From Incurvaria masculella (taxonomy: Eukaryota > Arthropoda > Insecta > Lepidoptera > Incurvariidae), in NCBI GenBank assembly GCA_946894095.1, contig OX335655.1, positions 8,370,001 to 8,434,000 of the forward strand: a stretch of 64,000 nt of DNA. The letters run 5' to 3'. Positions within the stretch are counted from its first letter, which is position 1; every line of letters begins with the position of its first letter. Both the position numbers and the translations under genes were made by a program. A model generated the notes under the pieces. The model was not told the origin of the DNA and did no database searches. It worked only from the letters and a program-made list of their open reading frames with translations. This document shows, in pieces, positions 11,070 through 23,404 of the stretch.

Positions 11070-13163
11070 GTATGTAAGGATGATAGAGCGCCATATGGTA
11101 AGATCACAGCATACTTCATTTGCTTCTCTTAATGTCTTGTCTGTTTATAAATGCTCTATAAGATTATGGATGCTGACTTACCTGGCTTTTGCAATGTGTA
11201 ACATATTGTTATAAGATTAGCACCTTGACTAGGACAATTCCACACGTTTTTGCTGTGGAGGCTAATTATTACCTCAATTAGTTTACATACGGAATGCACA
11301 CTTCTGAACCATCAGGAAATCAGTAAATCACTTCCGACCTATTCCAGTGCATTTACAGATCGCTTATGTAAATCGATATGTAATTTTTAGTTAGTGCTTG
11401 ATTCGGAAACAGATGAAAAAAAATCATTTGTGCCACTCATTAGGAGTGACGCTGCTATCGATTACCGGAATACCAAAGTAGTGTCAACGCGAATTCCTTT
11501 CCTGAGATCACTCCTGATTTATCAACTCGGAGTTACCAGAATTGGCCTCCTGTAAATGTATTTTGTCATTATTTTGTCACCCATTCACAATTATCGAAGT
11601 TATCTTATTTTAGTTAAAGGTAAATAGTTTATTTATTAGTTGGTTGGTGAATACAACCATCAAAACTCTATAAAAACCACGATCGAAAATGTATATCTAC
11701 GATCCTTTTTGCTGTTATGTTCAAAAATATATTTTGTTTAACACCGAAATCTTAATAAACCCGTCATATATTTTATCCTTTAGATTTTTTTTCCGACTTC
11801 ATATTTGTACGGTGTTATTGAACCTGTGCATTGATTTAAATTAATGAAATATTATAAATCGATATTTCAACTTTTAGAAGTGTTACCTATCTAAGGACCA
11901 ATACTTGCAACAACTAAAAACTCAATTTAAATATATAATAAACATATACATACATTGTTACCTTAATGTATTTATTTACAAAAACATGTTAATTCCATTG
12001 TAAAGAAACATCATCAGCCATGTTTGAACAGGTGTCAATAAGAAATTAAGGCCGACTCATAAATATAGAAGAGCAGTGTTTCTCGTTGCAAGCAACCATA
12101 AATATGTATGGTAAGGACACAAGAAAAATCTTAATCACCATAATTTACAGTTAAAAGGGCGTCTGCTCGGAATATCTACTAGGAACGCGTTGGTCGATTT
12201 TGGCTTGTCTCACCAATAATCCTGAAAATGTTCAAAAGTACCGCATACTGGAAGAATAAGAATTTGTTCTCATTTCTAATGTATGTCAGAAAAAAAATGT
12301 TTTGACAGATAAGTAACTTACTCGTATTTTTAAAAGTGAACTTCTTATTTACGACTAGAATCAGTTTGAAAGTCATCGAAATAAATTTAAAATATACAGT
12401 GAATATTGACAAAGAATAAAAACAATTGATTAATTGGATTTGAAATATTTTCACAAATATTATTGAATTAATTGAAAGAATGGATGATTTAAATATTTAT
12501 TATGTTATTATCATTGAAGTATTATTTTACAAAACAACCATAACAAAACAATATAACTGCACATGCCATATATTGTAATTCCATTCAACCCTTGGGGCTA
12601 TTGGTGTAACATCATGGTAGGTTTTTTTTGGATGGCTATTACAAAATGTGCTGTCGCCCGTGCGTAGGAACTAGGTGCCATGCCAGGACCTCGATGGTTA
12701 CACATGATGCATTAGGTGCACGACGAAATTGCTTGGACGAGCTATATGCATATAATTTAGTTTGAGCAGCCCATAGCGCCATGTTTGGCGAGAGTCGGTG
12801 TCGTGTTTGTGTTCGGCCGTCCGACTTGTTTTAAATAAATCATAAATACTTGCAGCTATTTAGGGACAAGCCTTAACTACGTGTCGCCCGTTAATTGGTT
12901 TAAAGCATTTAGCATCTTCTTTTTCCTATGCTTGTTGTTTGCCGACGGTAGCTGTCAAACAGAATAATTTATAAACATTTATCAAGTGTGCTTGCAATCA
13001 CAATCCAAGTTGTCGATCAGTGCTTGCCCAAAACAAACCAAAACAAATACCTTAAGAAATGATGCATATTGTGAAAGAGGGCTTGTAAATTAAGTCGAAC
13101 TGATTTGACCTAGGATTTGCAGTGTTTTAGGAATTATTGAATATTTTAAGAATTAGTCTTAGC
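11070..13163. other. No supported gene; old SINE trace near 12660
   Basis: AT-rich. aggtgccatgccaggacc near 12670 matches family A read on the minus strand. Frames at 11023-11214 and 12179-12454 are short and unremarkable. Confidence 0.45.
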
Positions 13164-13440
13164 GTCTCTTCCACCAAGTACTGATTTCCTTAATCTTACC
13201 ATCTCGCAATCGACACCAGTACAAGATAATCATCACTTTAGTAATAAAGGCCCTTTAAGTGTCGATTAAAATAAATCAGTAGTCGGTGAAAACCAGAGTT
13301 AGCCGGAATTTATTTTAATCGACACTTAAAGGGCATGTATTACTAAAGTATAGATAATCTTGTACTGGTATCGATTGCAATATGGAAAGAAATGCCCTTC
13401 AATGTAAGGATTGAGCTAATCAGTACTTGGTGGAAGAGAC
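13164..13440. mobile_element. MITE, two head-to-head units, 'CACCAAGTACTGATT' family
   Basis: The outer inverted repeats are perfect over 22 bp: gtctcttccaccaagtactg at the left, its complement at 13419-13440. The left and right halves are each a complete copy of the unit seen once at 1248-1404, in opposite orientations around about 13290-13305. No coding capacity. Confidence 0.8.
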
Positions 13441-13483
13441 CCTTGTTCCGGAGATGTGTTAATTCTTGGATACTTATATCATA

Positions 13484-13745
13484 CTAGCTGAAGTATCCGG
13501 CTTCGCTCGGGTTAATGTCGTTTTGGACTGATATCGGGTAGAATTCTTTCCTGGAGTTACGAGTTCCCTATACAATATTTCATCCCTTTCGCGTTTAATT
13601 TTCGCCCCAAAAGTTAGCCTATTTATATTATATAAAGTTAGTCCAGACTTCCAGAGACCGAAAATCATCAAAATTAGTTCGGCGGCTTAGGCGTAAAAAC
13701 GCAACATACAGACAGGGTTACTGTCGCATTTATTATATGAGTATG
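13484..13745 (-). mobile_element. Helitron-like non-autonomous element
   Basis: On the minus strand it ends in ACCCGAGCGAAGCCGG, a few bases and CAGCTAGT, with a hairpin just before CTAG, the CTRR end expected of Helitrons. The 5' end has the catactcatataat-like start seen in the plus-strand copy at 56207-56460. The interior includes the gacgaaat/ttttggactg wording shared with 22760-22815. It resembles the abundant non-autonomous Helitrons of moths; no Rep/helicase is present. Confidence 0.6.
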
Positions 13746-14329
13746 GTGGTGGGTGCCGGTAATTAAATAATACAATTGATTTCAGTACATTTAATGCAGT
13801 GAGTCATACAATTCCACCAACCGCGTGCATTAAAAATCTGTATAATTTTAAAACAATTTGGTTCAGCTAAAATACCAAAAGTAGGTAAATGGTGTGACCA
13901 TTCACATGACTCACATAATTACAACATTATATACAAACTTCACTCACTCGAGATCGTAATTTTGTTCTCTGAACGTACTAATTGAATGATTACTTAGCTG
14001 ACCTTTGAAGTTCTTCTCTCCCGCTATCTAGCCGCACCAAATGAGAAAGTTTGCAAAAATCGCGCAAACATTAAAGTACAATTAGTCGACATGCGAAATG
14101 CTGAAATCATTTACGCGAGCACAAAAGAAACTCGAAAGCGACTGTCATTTCACTTTTCCGAAGCAATTATTCTAATAGGTTCAAGTATGTGTTAGGCTAG
14201 AATTAAAATATGCGACGTTCTGTTATTACGTTCGTACGCTAGAGTTGCTACATTGATTCATTTTGAAAGTATTTTTTCACTTTCGTTTTGTATAGTTTCA
14301 ATACTTCTACTAATAACGTTGAGACTCAC

Positions 14330-14384
14330 CTGCAGATATTCGTAATTGATTCTTACAATGTTCAAGATGACACTTTAGACTGGG
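14330..14384 (-). other. Candidate 55-nt exon
   Basis: On the minus strand ttttcactaatag precedes the block and CTGCAG|gtgagt follows it, a strong donor. One frame is open throughout (CHLEHC in the middle, ending RISA). No partner exon or homology is recognised, so this may be chance. Confidence 0.2.
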
Positions 14385-15211
14385 CTATTAGTGAAAATTC
14401 GCTACTTGTTATGATTTATAGTTCACAATAATTAGGACCGGGTGCATGGAAAGACTTTACGTAAAATTTGCGTCAACGTATGATTAAACCAGCGAACTTG
14501 CAAGGACCTTCCATGGTCGCTGAATTAAATAAGTCAAAAAGAGAGCTGAGTCACCTCCATGCGGTTCACTATAATTGAGATCTTTAAGCATTGATTTACT
14601 TAAACATATTTTTCTGCAGTCGAGCCCTAGGTTTAATTTTACTAGAGATATGGGATTTATGCTTACCAAACGTAGCATAGTGGATTTTAGCAGAAGACAC
14701 CGAGAACGGAAGATTCTAAGACCAAGATTTAATGTAAATTATTAGTAACCGTAGTTTACATAAATTCATGGTTACCTACGAAAACTGAATATTCGAACAT
14801 TATACCGATGAAAAAGATAAATTTTAGTCAATGCACGGAGTATTAGAAGTTCATCGATCGCACCTATTAATTTTATTGCGCAATAAATTAAGTGTGCAAT
14901 AAAAATAGCCTGATTTTATCAGGTTTAATACGTGGTTATTGATCCTATGTAGTTAACTCACATAACAACCATCAATCATTACATGTGAGCTAATGAGAAC
15001 CAATTTGATCGATTGTCCCCGCCCATTATACAGTCTGATTATAAAAGGATATTATTTCGCACGGAAAAATGTTCCATATTTTAAGAGATTATATTTTAAA
15101 CGTTCACAGATATTTTTTGTATTACTTTATGAACCTAATAACGTAATTAAAAAAAAATGGCGCTAGTTGCACTTATATAGTCAGCACCGCAATATCAGTC
15201 GTATGTAAAAG
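14385..15211. other. No gene seen
   Basis: AT-rich; the 64-codon frame at 14484-14678 has no support. Confidence 0.5.
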
Positions 15212-15445
15212 GTAAGGATATGCCCTTTCATACAATGCTGTGGCCTGTTACGGTGTTACGATATTCCGTCTTTCTTTGCGTTTTTTAAGTAATTATTGCT
15301 CGGTTTTACGACACAATTGGGCATTTCTATGCAGAGGCGTATGTCGACAGCGAGCGGCTGTCTGGGGACAAAGTGGTGTCCCCCCGACGCATAGAACACC
15401 ACATTTGTTGCTCCATTTTTGCTGTATGGAAAGGCCTGTCCTTAC
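15212..15445. mobile_element. MITE, GTAAGGATATGCC family
   Basis: Terminal inverted repeats gtaaggatatgccctttcat and, reverse-complemented at the right, gtaaggacaggcctttccat. The interior phrases cacaattgggcattt, gacagcgagcggctgtct and caaagtggtgtccccc recur at 49092-49359. No transposase; the 69-codon frame here is incidental. Confidence 0.8.
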
Positions 15446-17369
15446 GTAGTAATATGTATGTCAATACCGCAATATACTATCACACTATGCAATATCGTAA
15501 TACGTGTTTTTTAATGAAAGCTTAAAAATACTTTTCGTAGATTATCCTACCATTCTCTCTGTACTAAATGACTCTTGTAACTGTTCAGTAGAATTAGAAA
15601 CAAATGTATTTTAAAACACAAAATATTAATTAGAAATACAAGAAGAAAATCGTTAATAACAACGATTGTTGTTTTTGTGTTTGTTGTAGAGACAGCACCA
15701 TAACCAAGAGGAAAATTACTCTGTTAATATAATTTTAATAAAAAAGAAAATCTTGCATTATCTTAAAAATACAAACAGTACAAAAGGTTTTTACTACTTA
15801 TCTATTTGATTTTTTACAGGTTTTATACTATTAAGGGAATGTCTCAATCATTCATCTGCAAATGAAATTGCATAAATTTAATAAATATCTTGAATTATGA
15901 ACGTGTTTAATTATAAACGCTATAAATTTGCGAACTTTGTAATTTTCAAAAAACTATCTTTGAGAGGACATGCGCCCAAATAAATGCATTCGATTTATTT
16001 AATTTACTCATGCATACATTTATCAAATTCATACGACCTTTATAAATGTTTCGGTTGTTTTCATCATATCAACAGGCTATTTTTAGTTAATATAAGTCTA
16101 TCCGTCACTCGAATGGACGATAAAATCAATTATGTATAATTGACAACTCAACCCGTGCAGGGTGACATTTGTACATTCGAGAGCATTAGCCATTTTCAAG
16201 GACGTCGTTTTTGCATAAGTTCGATTAATAAATTAATTATCTGTGATTCTATTTGATTTGTAAGATATTGTTTGTGCTATCTGAGTACTTCTTCGCGAAT
16301 AAATTTTCAAGCGCTTGCGTTCAATTGACACGTCAAAAGTAAATACATATACAAAATATTTTAATTTTAGTTAAATTTTAGTTTTAGTCTCTACAAAAAG
16401 AAACAAAACGCGAACTTTATTGTAAAAGACGTATCATAATTGTCAGCAATAAACGAATATAATTTATATCGCTAATCTAAATTTATACTTAAGTAGGAAA
16501 TATTATATATTTAATAATAATATTTATTATTTAATATTTTAATATTTAATTTTATATTTTAATATTTAATTTTATATAAATATCCACCAAATTGAGTTAA
16601 TAAAATTGCATTTATCGAAAGAATAAACCTATTTTCAATATATGTTTGTTTTATTTGGCATGATAACTTACAATATACAGCCCCCTTAAGGTACAACAAA
16701 TCACATAAAAACCACATATTCTTCACCAATTTGGAAAACTGTGCGTATTTAAACTGAGCTGCATAATCTAAAACAATCCATTTTGATAAGTATCTAAGAA
16801 AACAGTTCTTCGCGAGGTGAGTAATTGAATGTGCAAAGCATTTATTCTCAACACAGAGTTTAATTAATACAATTCCAATTCCGTAAAATAGAAGTATTCA
16901 ATGTAAATATATTATTTCGTATTAAGTTGGTCGCTTTTTTCAGTGCATGGGATATGTACATAGAATCAGAGGTGTAGTAACGCCCAGTGAAAAAAATACC
17001 AGTGAATCCAACTATAATTTCGGTAGTAACAACGGTGTTGCAACGTTAGAGCCAACTAAATAAATAAGTTACTCGAACTGAGTGAAAAAAGTGAAATTTA
17101 AACATTAAATGTCAATGTATCTTGTAATTGTTTATTTTACTGTGTCCCATAACTGTTTTCTTTACTATTTACCTAATTGTGTGAAAACTGTTTCTAGCTA
17201 TTCATGACTCATTTTTTCATTACTTATGTTTTATTTTCAGTCAAAGGAAACTATACAATCTGTTTAAATTAACTACCTCTAGAATCTGGAAATTTGCTCG
17301 CCTGATTTGTAGTCAAATGTTCAGTCAGGATAGCCGTTTTGAAATCATCGGATTTTATTGTTTTATGCA
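15446..17369. other. AT-rich, no gene seen
   Basis: Strongly AT-rich, with TTTAATATT repeats near 16500-16575. No coding frame above 60 codons. Confidence 0.55.
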
Positions 17370-17757
17370 ATCTGACATGAATGGCTAATACCACACAACA
17401 ACCGTTATGATATTAGCCTAATACCCCACATTCCCGAAGGGATTAGGTGCCATGCCAGAAGCTTCTCTTTATGAGCACAGCTACATTGAACTGGGTGGAA
17501 AACACGGACAATTTTTCATTGCCGCTCGACCATCTTTTCATCCAAGCGCTGGTACAAACCCGGGCGGGCTTAAGCGCTACCAACTAGTCGAGGAAGGGGT
17601 TCAAGAGTTTTACATGGATTCCGAGCCATGGAGCAGCACGTATTCGTGACGAGATGCCCAGAAAAAGAAAGAAAGTGGTGCATGTCGGGGCGAGGATTTG
17701 AATCCATACCTCTGGTACGGTAGGCAAGTCGCCGCGCCAGTAGGGTAGCCGCTACTT
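17370..17757 (-). repeat. SINE family A, near full length
   Basis: On the minus strand the copy starts with a tRNA-like head (gctaccctactggcgcggcg, box B GGATTCAAATCC), continues through catggctcggaatccatg and ggttt-type phrases, and ends with aatggctaatacc and a tail. Comparison with 52110-52497 and 25391-25815 defines the family: about 400 bp, box-B-like tRNA head, A-rich 3' end. The 65-codon frame inside it is not a gene. Confidence 0.75.
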
Positions 17758-17765
17758 AAGGTTGG

Positions 17766-18121
17766 CCCGTAAGCATCAGAAAATTTCGCCTCCCATACAA
17801 ACGTAGTTTATTAATAATTTGAAAACCACTGTTCCAACTTACTTGATATTTGGTATCTAATATTAGGCTACAAATATCTGTGTCTGCATGTCTTTGTTTT
17901 TTGGGTAAATGTATTCTGGGTCAAACCACAGAGAAAACAAAATTCGTATGAAGATTTCCTTTTTGCTTTCATTTCTTTCGGTTTGGATTTTTCAAAAAAA
18001 CAAAAGCATGCAAACACAGATATTTCTTACCTAATATTAGATATTAAATATCAATTTAATTGGAAAGGCGGTTTCCAAATGATTAGTAAACTACGTTTGT
18101 ATGGGGAGCATAGCTTACGGG
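17766..18121. mobile_element. MITE with CCCGTAAGC ends
   Basis: The left arm, cccgtaagc followed by ctcccatacaaacgtagttta, is matched in inverse by taaactacgtttgtatggg and gcttacggg at the right. The middle also pairs (agatatttg/caaatatct type). It lies directly against the SINE at 17370-17757. Non-coding. Confidence 0.75.
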
Positions 18122-18933
18122 TACTTGTCAATCAAGTTATTTCCACCAAGCGGTACTTTTCAATCGGTTAAAATAACGATTTTATAATAATTATTTGGGC
18201 TAATTAATATATATCCATAGTAACGAGAAACACTTTACCATAAATAATGGAATGTTGACTATGCTAAAAGAGAAGAGAGAGAACAGTTGGAATTTTTTTT
18301 TTACAGTGCACATGAATTAAAGAAAGGTAGCTGTACAATTAATAGACCGTGTCATTGCTTCGGCCGATTCTACTTACATACATATAACATTTATTTGTTT
18401 TTCAGAGCTTTTCGACACCTAGTTATCCCATGAGCTGATCCTCCGATTAGTATTTTTATTTATTTTGTTAAATAATATGTGCTTGCCCTAGAATATAAGC
18501 ATTTGCAGATCGTTTTATAGGGCTATGCGTTCGCTAAATTCCAGTTTATTGGCTTCGCAATAAAATTAAAGGTATCCGATTATAGTGGTCTCTGATATTA
18601 AATCGTCTTACGAACTGGGCTCATTTAAGTTCAAACGAATTACCTACGGCTCAATATTAGTTCAATTTGAAATGTATAATTCGAATATGATTTGATTAAT
18701 ATATTTAAGAATAATTTTCTTTATTGTGTGCTCTCAGGAACTAAAATGTGTCCATAAATTTGACACGACCTCCGTTTTATTACATACCGATGGTTTTATT
18801 CTATGTAAGTACATAAATAAACGCCGACGGCTCCGCCCGCGTTAAGAGAGTCGTTAGCTTATCAATTTCCCACAAAGTGGGCGAAAACTGTTTACATGCT
18901 CCTAATGGTTTACTAGGTTTTTGAAATGTTGGG
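18122..18933. other. No gene seen
   Basis: AT-rich. A short ccgacggctccgcccgcg stretch near 18823 resembles the end region of the Helitron-like family but is too short to classify. Confidence 0.45.
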
Positions 18934-18973
18934 TTAGGTTAGGTTAGGTTAGGTTAGGTTAGGTTAGGTTAGG
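18934..18973 (+). repeat. Interstitial (TTAGG)8
   Basis: Eight perfect tandem TTAGG units, the ancestral insect telomere repeat. They end at a block (18975-19130) with inverted ends (ctacgtctgtatgtttt versus aaaacatacagacatag), so the array may be internal to, or captured beside, a small mobile element rather than a fused telomere. Confidence 0.9.
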
Positions 18974-19131
18974 TATACTCTACGTCTGTATGTTTTAATT
19001 GTTTCAATATACCATTTAGATTGGAAAATAATGGCTAAAAATATCGGAAAACGTTTTTTCTTACCTTATTTAATCTTTTTTTACGAAAAACACAAATATT
19101 TCGAAAAAAATAAAAACATACAGACATAGAA
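18974..19131. repeat. Short inverted-repeat element next to TTAGG array
   Basis: Left ctacgtctgtatgtttt pairs with right aaaacatacagacatag across about 150 bp, with further AT-rich complementarity inside. Probably a MITE; no target duplication is clear. Confidence 0.5.
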
Positions 19132-19369
19132 TGAAGCTTTCTCAATAGAAATTGATTGTAAGTTAGGAAGGGGACCTACTGTTTTACGTCGAATGCGAAC
19201 CACAATACTATATGTCTATGGGCCATAATTAAAACACGTGTTTTAGCGAGTAGTTCTTATTTCAACTAGTACCAACACCACACCTATTTACTTGATCGGT
19301 TTTTAGCTTAATACATACTTTAACATATGTCATATGGGTAACACACGACTCTGTAATGGCATCAATTTA

Positions 19370-19500
19370 CACGCAAACCAGCAGCGCGGCGGACCGCAAG
19401 CAGCCCAGCAGGCTCGCGTGAACCGCAGCGCATGAGCATTACCTTGTCACGTGGCTCGTACACACTGGCCGAGCGTCTGTTATAGCTAGAGCACAACCGA
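19370..19500. promoter_or_regulatory. GC-rich island in AT-rich DNA
   Basis: About 130 bp with many CpG steps and a CACGTG E-box (ctTGTCACGTGGC region). On the minus strand, ctctagctataacag followed by a 34-nt open block and gtaatg could be a micro-exon, but the support is weak. A promoter or enhancer is the alternative. Confidence 0.25.
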
Positions 19501-19696
19501 ATGTGTCATGTGTCAAATCATCCTCATAATAATACGAAAAAGTCTACTTACTGGATTTAACAACTTTATCAACTTAACAACATATTGTCACGATATTATT
19601 TTCGTGACTATCGGTGGCGTTAGGTTGGCCAACTGTTCATGCGTTGCCAGCATTATGGAATTTCTAAATCAGTTTTGGAAAAAAATGTTTCATTGA

Positions 19697-19842
19697 AGGG
19701 GGTGCGAGTCCTCCGATGACCAGCTGGAGGCGTGGTTGGTTCGTAAAACTGTGAAAAAAATGGATTGTAGCCACCTCTTTGCCAACCTTGGCTTTAATAA
19801 TAAATCTGTAATATATCAATGTGAGTCACTGATAAAGTTCAG
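19697..19842 (+). pseudogene. Open block with strong splice donor, protein-like
   Basis: A frame open from just after a stop at 19694 to a gtgagt donor at 19843. It contains ESSDDQLEAWLVRK, then an ATG at 19760 in good context and MDCSHLFANLGFNN, ending IKF plus two bases. Composition is more protein-like than its surroundings, but no family was recognised. It could be a coding exon of an unseen plus-strand gene, or part of a decayed retroelement together with the block that follows. Confidence 0.3.
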
Positions 19843-19879
19843 GTGAGTTTAATACAAAATATTTATCCATTCAAGTAAA

Positions 19880-20262
19880 CCCTCGCTGCCTTGCCGCTGC
19901 GGAACCCAAGATTCCGCCCAGCAGCCCGATAGAGAGGTCTGCAGGTAACATTCTAATAGACAGGAGCCTTTCTAGAAGCAAGAGCCGCCCCCGTCACCCC
20001 AAACCACTGCAGAACCTCCTTAACGCCAGACGTTGACGGCCTATCGGAGATGGCCTACGAGGACCCGAAAGACCCTAAGGCGACGTGGAACGTGGGCTGC
20101 CAGCAGACTTGGGCGCACCCGTCTTAGGAGATGGCACACCGGAGACTCTCCGCCCGCGCCAACACGTCCGACTCCCTGGCCAGGAGGACAGGGAACATAT
20201 ACCATGAACCATCTTCTTCAAAGTATTCCACAGAATTGACGTGACCTTAATAAACTGTACAC
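19880..20262 (+). pseudogene. Decayed GC-rich coding-like block with AATAAA
   Basis: GC-rich and CpG-rich compared with its flanks. It is readable in pieces: an Arg/Ser/Pro-rich frame (SLSRSKSRPRHPKP), then after a shift one with LSEMAYEDPKDPK, broken by stops. AATAAA lies at about 20247. Frame breaks argue for a retroelement gag-like remnant or processed pseudogene rather than a working exon. I cannot name it. Confidence 0.3.
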
Positions 20263-20439
20263 TTAACTTGTACAGTCAATTTTCGTACAGCACATTTTTA
20301 AACTTTAACGTGAACAATAACTGGTTCAGTAATCCAAACAACGATCTCCGTATTGTATAAACCTTTCATAATAAAATGTACTTTTTGACTAATTTATTGA
20401 CTAACTAATTTTTTTAGCAATAAACGTCAACTGATTCAA

Positions 20440-20790
20440 AATTTGTTACGTAAAGGTAGTGCTCGTCATATGTGGTGGCACCGGATTATTAACTGACTTT
20501 CTGAGCGACGTGAAAGTTTTAGGAAAAGCCTTGTGTCGTGAGGGAAAGTGTTGCCACCTGGACAAATTACGCCAAGCCAGCTTGTCGCCAAGGCGCTGCG
20601 TGCTGAAGGCTAACCTTTCGCGCGCATGTGGTTGGATAACAATGGGTATCCCAGTATATGGGCTGCCGATCATGTCATTTGCATATACATATAATTTGTG
20701 TAAGTGATTATGGGATTTTTCTCCACCTTTAGGCGTGCATAAACTTTTCGTTTCGTCAGTTTGTAAGGCCGATCCCAAACGATTCCAGCG
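20440..20790. repeat. Block open on both strands, probably repeat-derived
   Basis: 82 codons are open on plus (20459-20707) and 110 on minus (20446-20778). The sequence is moderately GC-rich (cgccaaggcgctgcgtgctg). Neither product matches a family I know. Openness on both strands with no splice sites fits a non-coding repeat better than a gene. Confidence 0.3.
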
Positions 20791-21234
20791 GATGAAGAAG
20801 ACGCAAATGCATTAATACTTACCTATTTATTATGCTATAACCTATTTTTATAAAATATAAATATCTCTCAAAGAATATTCTATATACTATGAAGTAAAAG
20901 CAACTCAACATTATAATTTAATAACAAATAATCGATGAATACGATTCTGGCATGCAATACTGACTAGTAGTTAGAAATTAATATATATCTCTGAAATTCG
21001 AGTGTACTATGCCTTCATCACTATCGATACGACATTGTATCAACTTAATTGATGTTTTTATAAAAAATTCGTAGTAAGTACAAGTAGTACTTAACAAACA
21101 AAATATATGATATAGAATGTGCCAAACTAACCAAGTGTCAAAATGTAAGTGTCGAACGTTTATATTATTAATGCTTATGGTGTTATTTCTACAACACACA
21201 CAAAAAACAACAATTGTTCTTAGTGACGTTTATA

Positions 21235-21610
21235 ATAAAACTAGTGGCAATTTGAGCTGTAGACTTCGCGAGTATGTCTTTTGATGGCTAAAAACTGAAT
21301 AAATGTTCACAGTGCACCTTAAAACCAAATCTTATTCTTTCTTGTATTTTTCCTACTGCCGTACCTTACGTTTTAGATATTGTTACGAAACAAAATTGTT
21401 GTGACTTTTTTTTTATTTTTTCGAAACGGCTCCGCTATTTTGATGATTTTCCAAAACGTGACCGGCAAAAAAAATCTATTTAATTTATGGAACCTGCTCA
21501 TAAAATGTCACGAGAATCGGTTGAGAAATGTAACCTGTAGAGTATAAAAGCCGGACATCCGGACAGACATCCGAAAGCATTTTTGCCCAAACTGAAACGG
21601 AGACGCTTCG
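21235..21610 (+). repeat. Interspersed repeat, 'GAGCTGTAGACTTCG' family
   Basis: gagctgtagacttcgcgag and ggctaaaaactgaataaat recur at 43145-43205. The second half (ttttgatgattttcc, cgagaatcggttgag, aagccggacatcc) recurs inverted at 50760-51065. A non-coding repeat of a few hundred bp; class unknown. Confidence 0.55.
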
Positions 21611-21767
21611 CTGGGTCAAATATGGGATACTATCGACACCCGGTCAGGAGTAGTCAGTTAAAATTATAAAACCTAGCTGGGGAATCATAAGCAATGGAAA
21701 ACTTTTGAAAAATTACGCAGTTTACAAGGCTGTGACTTACGGAGGGAAGGGCAAACACCATCCAATT

Positions 21768-22142
21768 ATGAGTCGGACTCGCAAATGAAGCATTTCGTAC
21801 CAGAATACAAGATTTGACCCAAAGAAATCACGTCAGGGGGCCACCATTAATTTTTATTTGTTTGTGATTTGTTCTTAAGTGCGTGCCGAAATAAGAAGTA
21901 ATATTATAGAATGTTATCACTCAACGTGAAATGGTCAAAGTCATTCGGTACTATCTGGCCCTTAAAGCGGGAACAGAAATACACACTCTGTTATAATTTT
22001 AGCGGTCTATATATTACGGTTTATGCAATACAGCCTTGTGACAGATGCCGGACGGACGGATGGACGGACGGACGGACGGACGGACAACGGAGGCTTAGTA
22101 ATAGGGTTCTGTTGGCACACTTTGGGTACAGAATCCTAAAAA
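21768..22142 (-). repeat. Family B interspersed repeat
   Basis: A minus-strand copy: gagtcggactcgc at the left, a run of GGAC units at 22050-22085, then taatagggttctgttgg and gaatcctaaaaat. It carries about 70 bp of extra or diverged sequence relative to 9919-10227. The 87- and 93-codon frames across the GGAC run are repeat artefacts. Confidence 0.75.
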
Positions 22143-22689
22143 TGACGAAATGGGCACTCTCCGAACTAGAAAACTTGAAAAGGGGAAAATAGCCGTTATC
22201 TTTCGACGTAGGCACTCTACTTTGTACACGCATCATGCAACCCAGCAAATGTGGGCTGATTGGAGCATTATCGACGATTAACACGCTCCCGACGACGGTG
22301 CAATGAGACTCGTCTGTCAGGCCTAAGGACCCAACTTAACGTGCCACGTTTACGATCTAGGAATGCTGAGTTACATTTTGCATGACACATGGCCGTGACT
22401 AATGCCCCATATTACAATCGTTTTTTATGGGTTCTGATCGTATTATGTGATGCATTATTTAGTAATAAGTTCAGTTATACACTGAGTAATAAGTCCTCAA
22501 TTATATTTTGGTTAGATGTTACCTAGTTCTGACAGCACAGTAGACTCAAGTATAAAAATAAGTGTTATCAGAATTAACCATTCGGTTGCAATAGCTCACA
22601 TGATCTAATAAAAGCGTATAAGATAGATTTAGGTACAGTTAAGTTTAATTAAGACGTACAATGTAGTCCAAAAACACTTTTTAAGTAAT

Positions 22690-22815
22690 TTAATTCATGT
22701 AGAAACCAGCCTTTTGAATGAAACCTTAAGGCTAATTTTTATCTAGGAAATATTTCACCTTGACATCAGTCCAAAACGACATTGACCCGAGCGGAGCCGG
22801 GTACCTCAGCTAGTA
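22690..22815 (+). mobile_element. Helitron-like 3' end
   Basis: ccaaaacgacattgacccgag, then gcggagccgggtacctcagctagta. ACCCG pairs with CGGGT to give a small hairpin seven nt before CTAG. The 5' part is missing or beyond recognition. Same family as 13484-13745 and 56207-56460. Confidence 0.6.
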
Positions 22816-23396
22816 GTAAATAAAAATGTTTTAGTAACCACTGGTACCAGACTCTTGGGCTATATCTTTTTACACTATTTTTGGATTGTGATGTTACAGT
22901 TTTGGTTTAATTTATGTAACCATATTTTTTTCAGTGTATGAGTTCAATCAACATCAAGTCCGTATTGATAGGCCATTGTGTTCCTGCGAAAAGGGCTGGA
23001 GTAAAAAAGAACGCTTAATTATATTATAAATAATGACAATTAACTGCGATAGTAACAACACTTACTTGTAGATTGATGCTTTAGCTATTTTTAATGATAA
23101 AACTCTTAAATCTCTAGTAGCTTTGAAAATAGGCAATATGCATAAACATTCACAAGAAAAGATTAAACCAATAATAAGAGCGTCAAATATTTGCCGTTAA
23201 AAGTTTAAAATATAGCTTTTCTTTAATATAGATTACATCCAGTAGCTCAACTCCATACAAAGTCCCGATTTTGTGCACCTGTACAGGCACATTTCGCTTG
23301 TATGGGCTCTAAGCTAGTTTCGCGGTGCTGAACTGTCGCGAATGCTCCTTCGAGATCATCTTTTTAAAAATAACAGAAGCAGCAGTGCGCCGCCAA

Positions 23397-23404
23397 TATA
23401 AAAG
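23397..23404 (+). promoter_or_regulatory. TATA box candidate
   Basis: TATAAAAG after a GC-rich 150-bp segment (ggtgctgaactgtcgcg, cagtgcgccgccaa), about 272 bp upstream of the ATG at 23676. The spacing suits a TATA promoter with a 5' leader of about 250 nt. No convincing initiator is seen. Confidence 0.35.
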
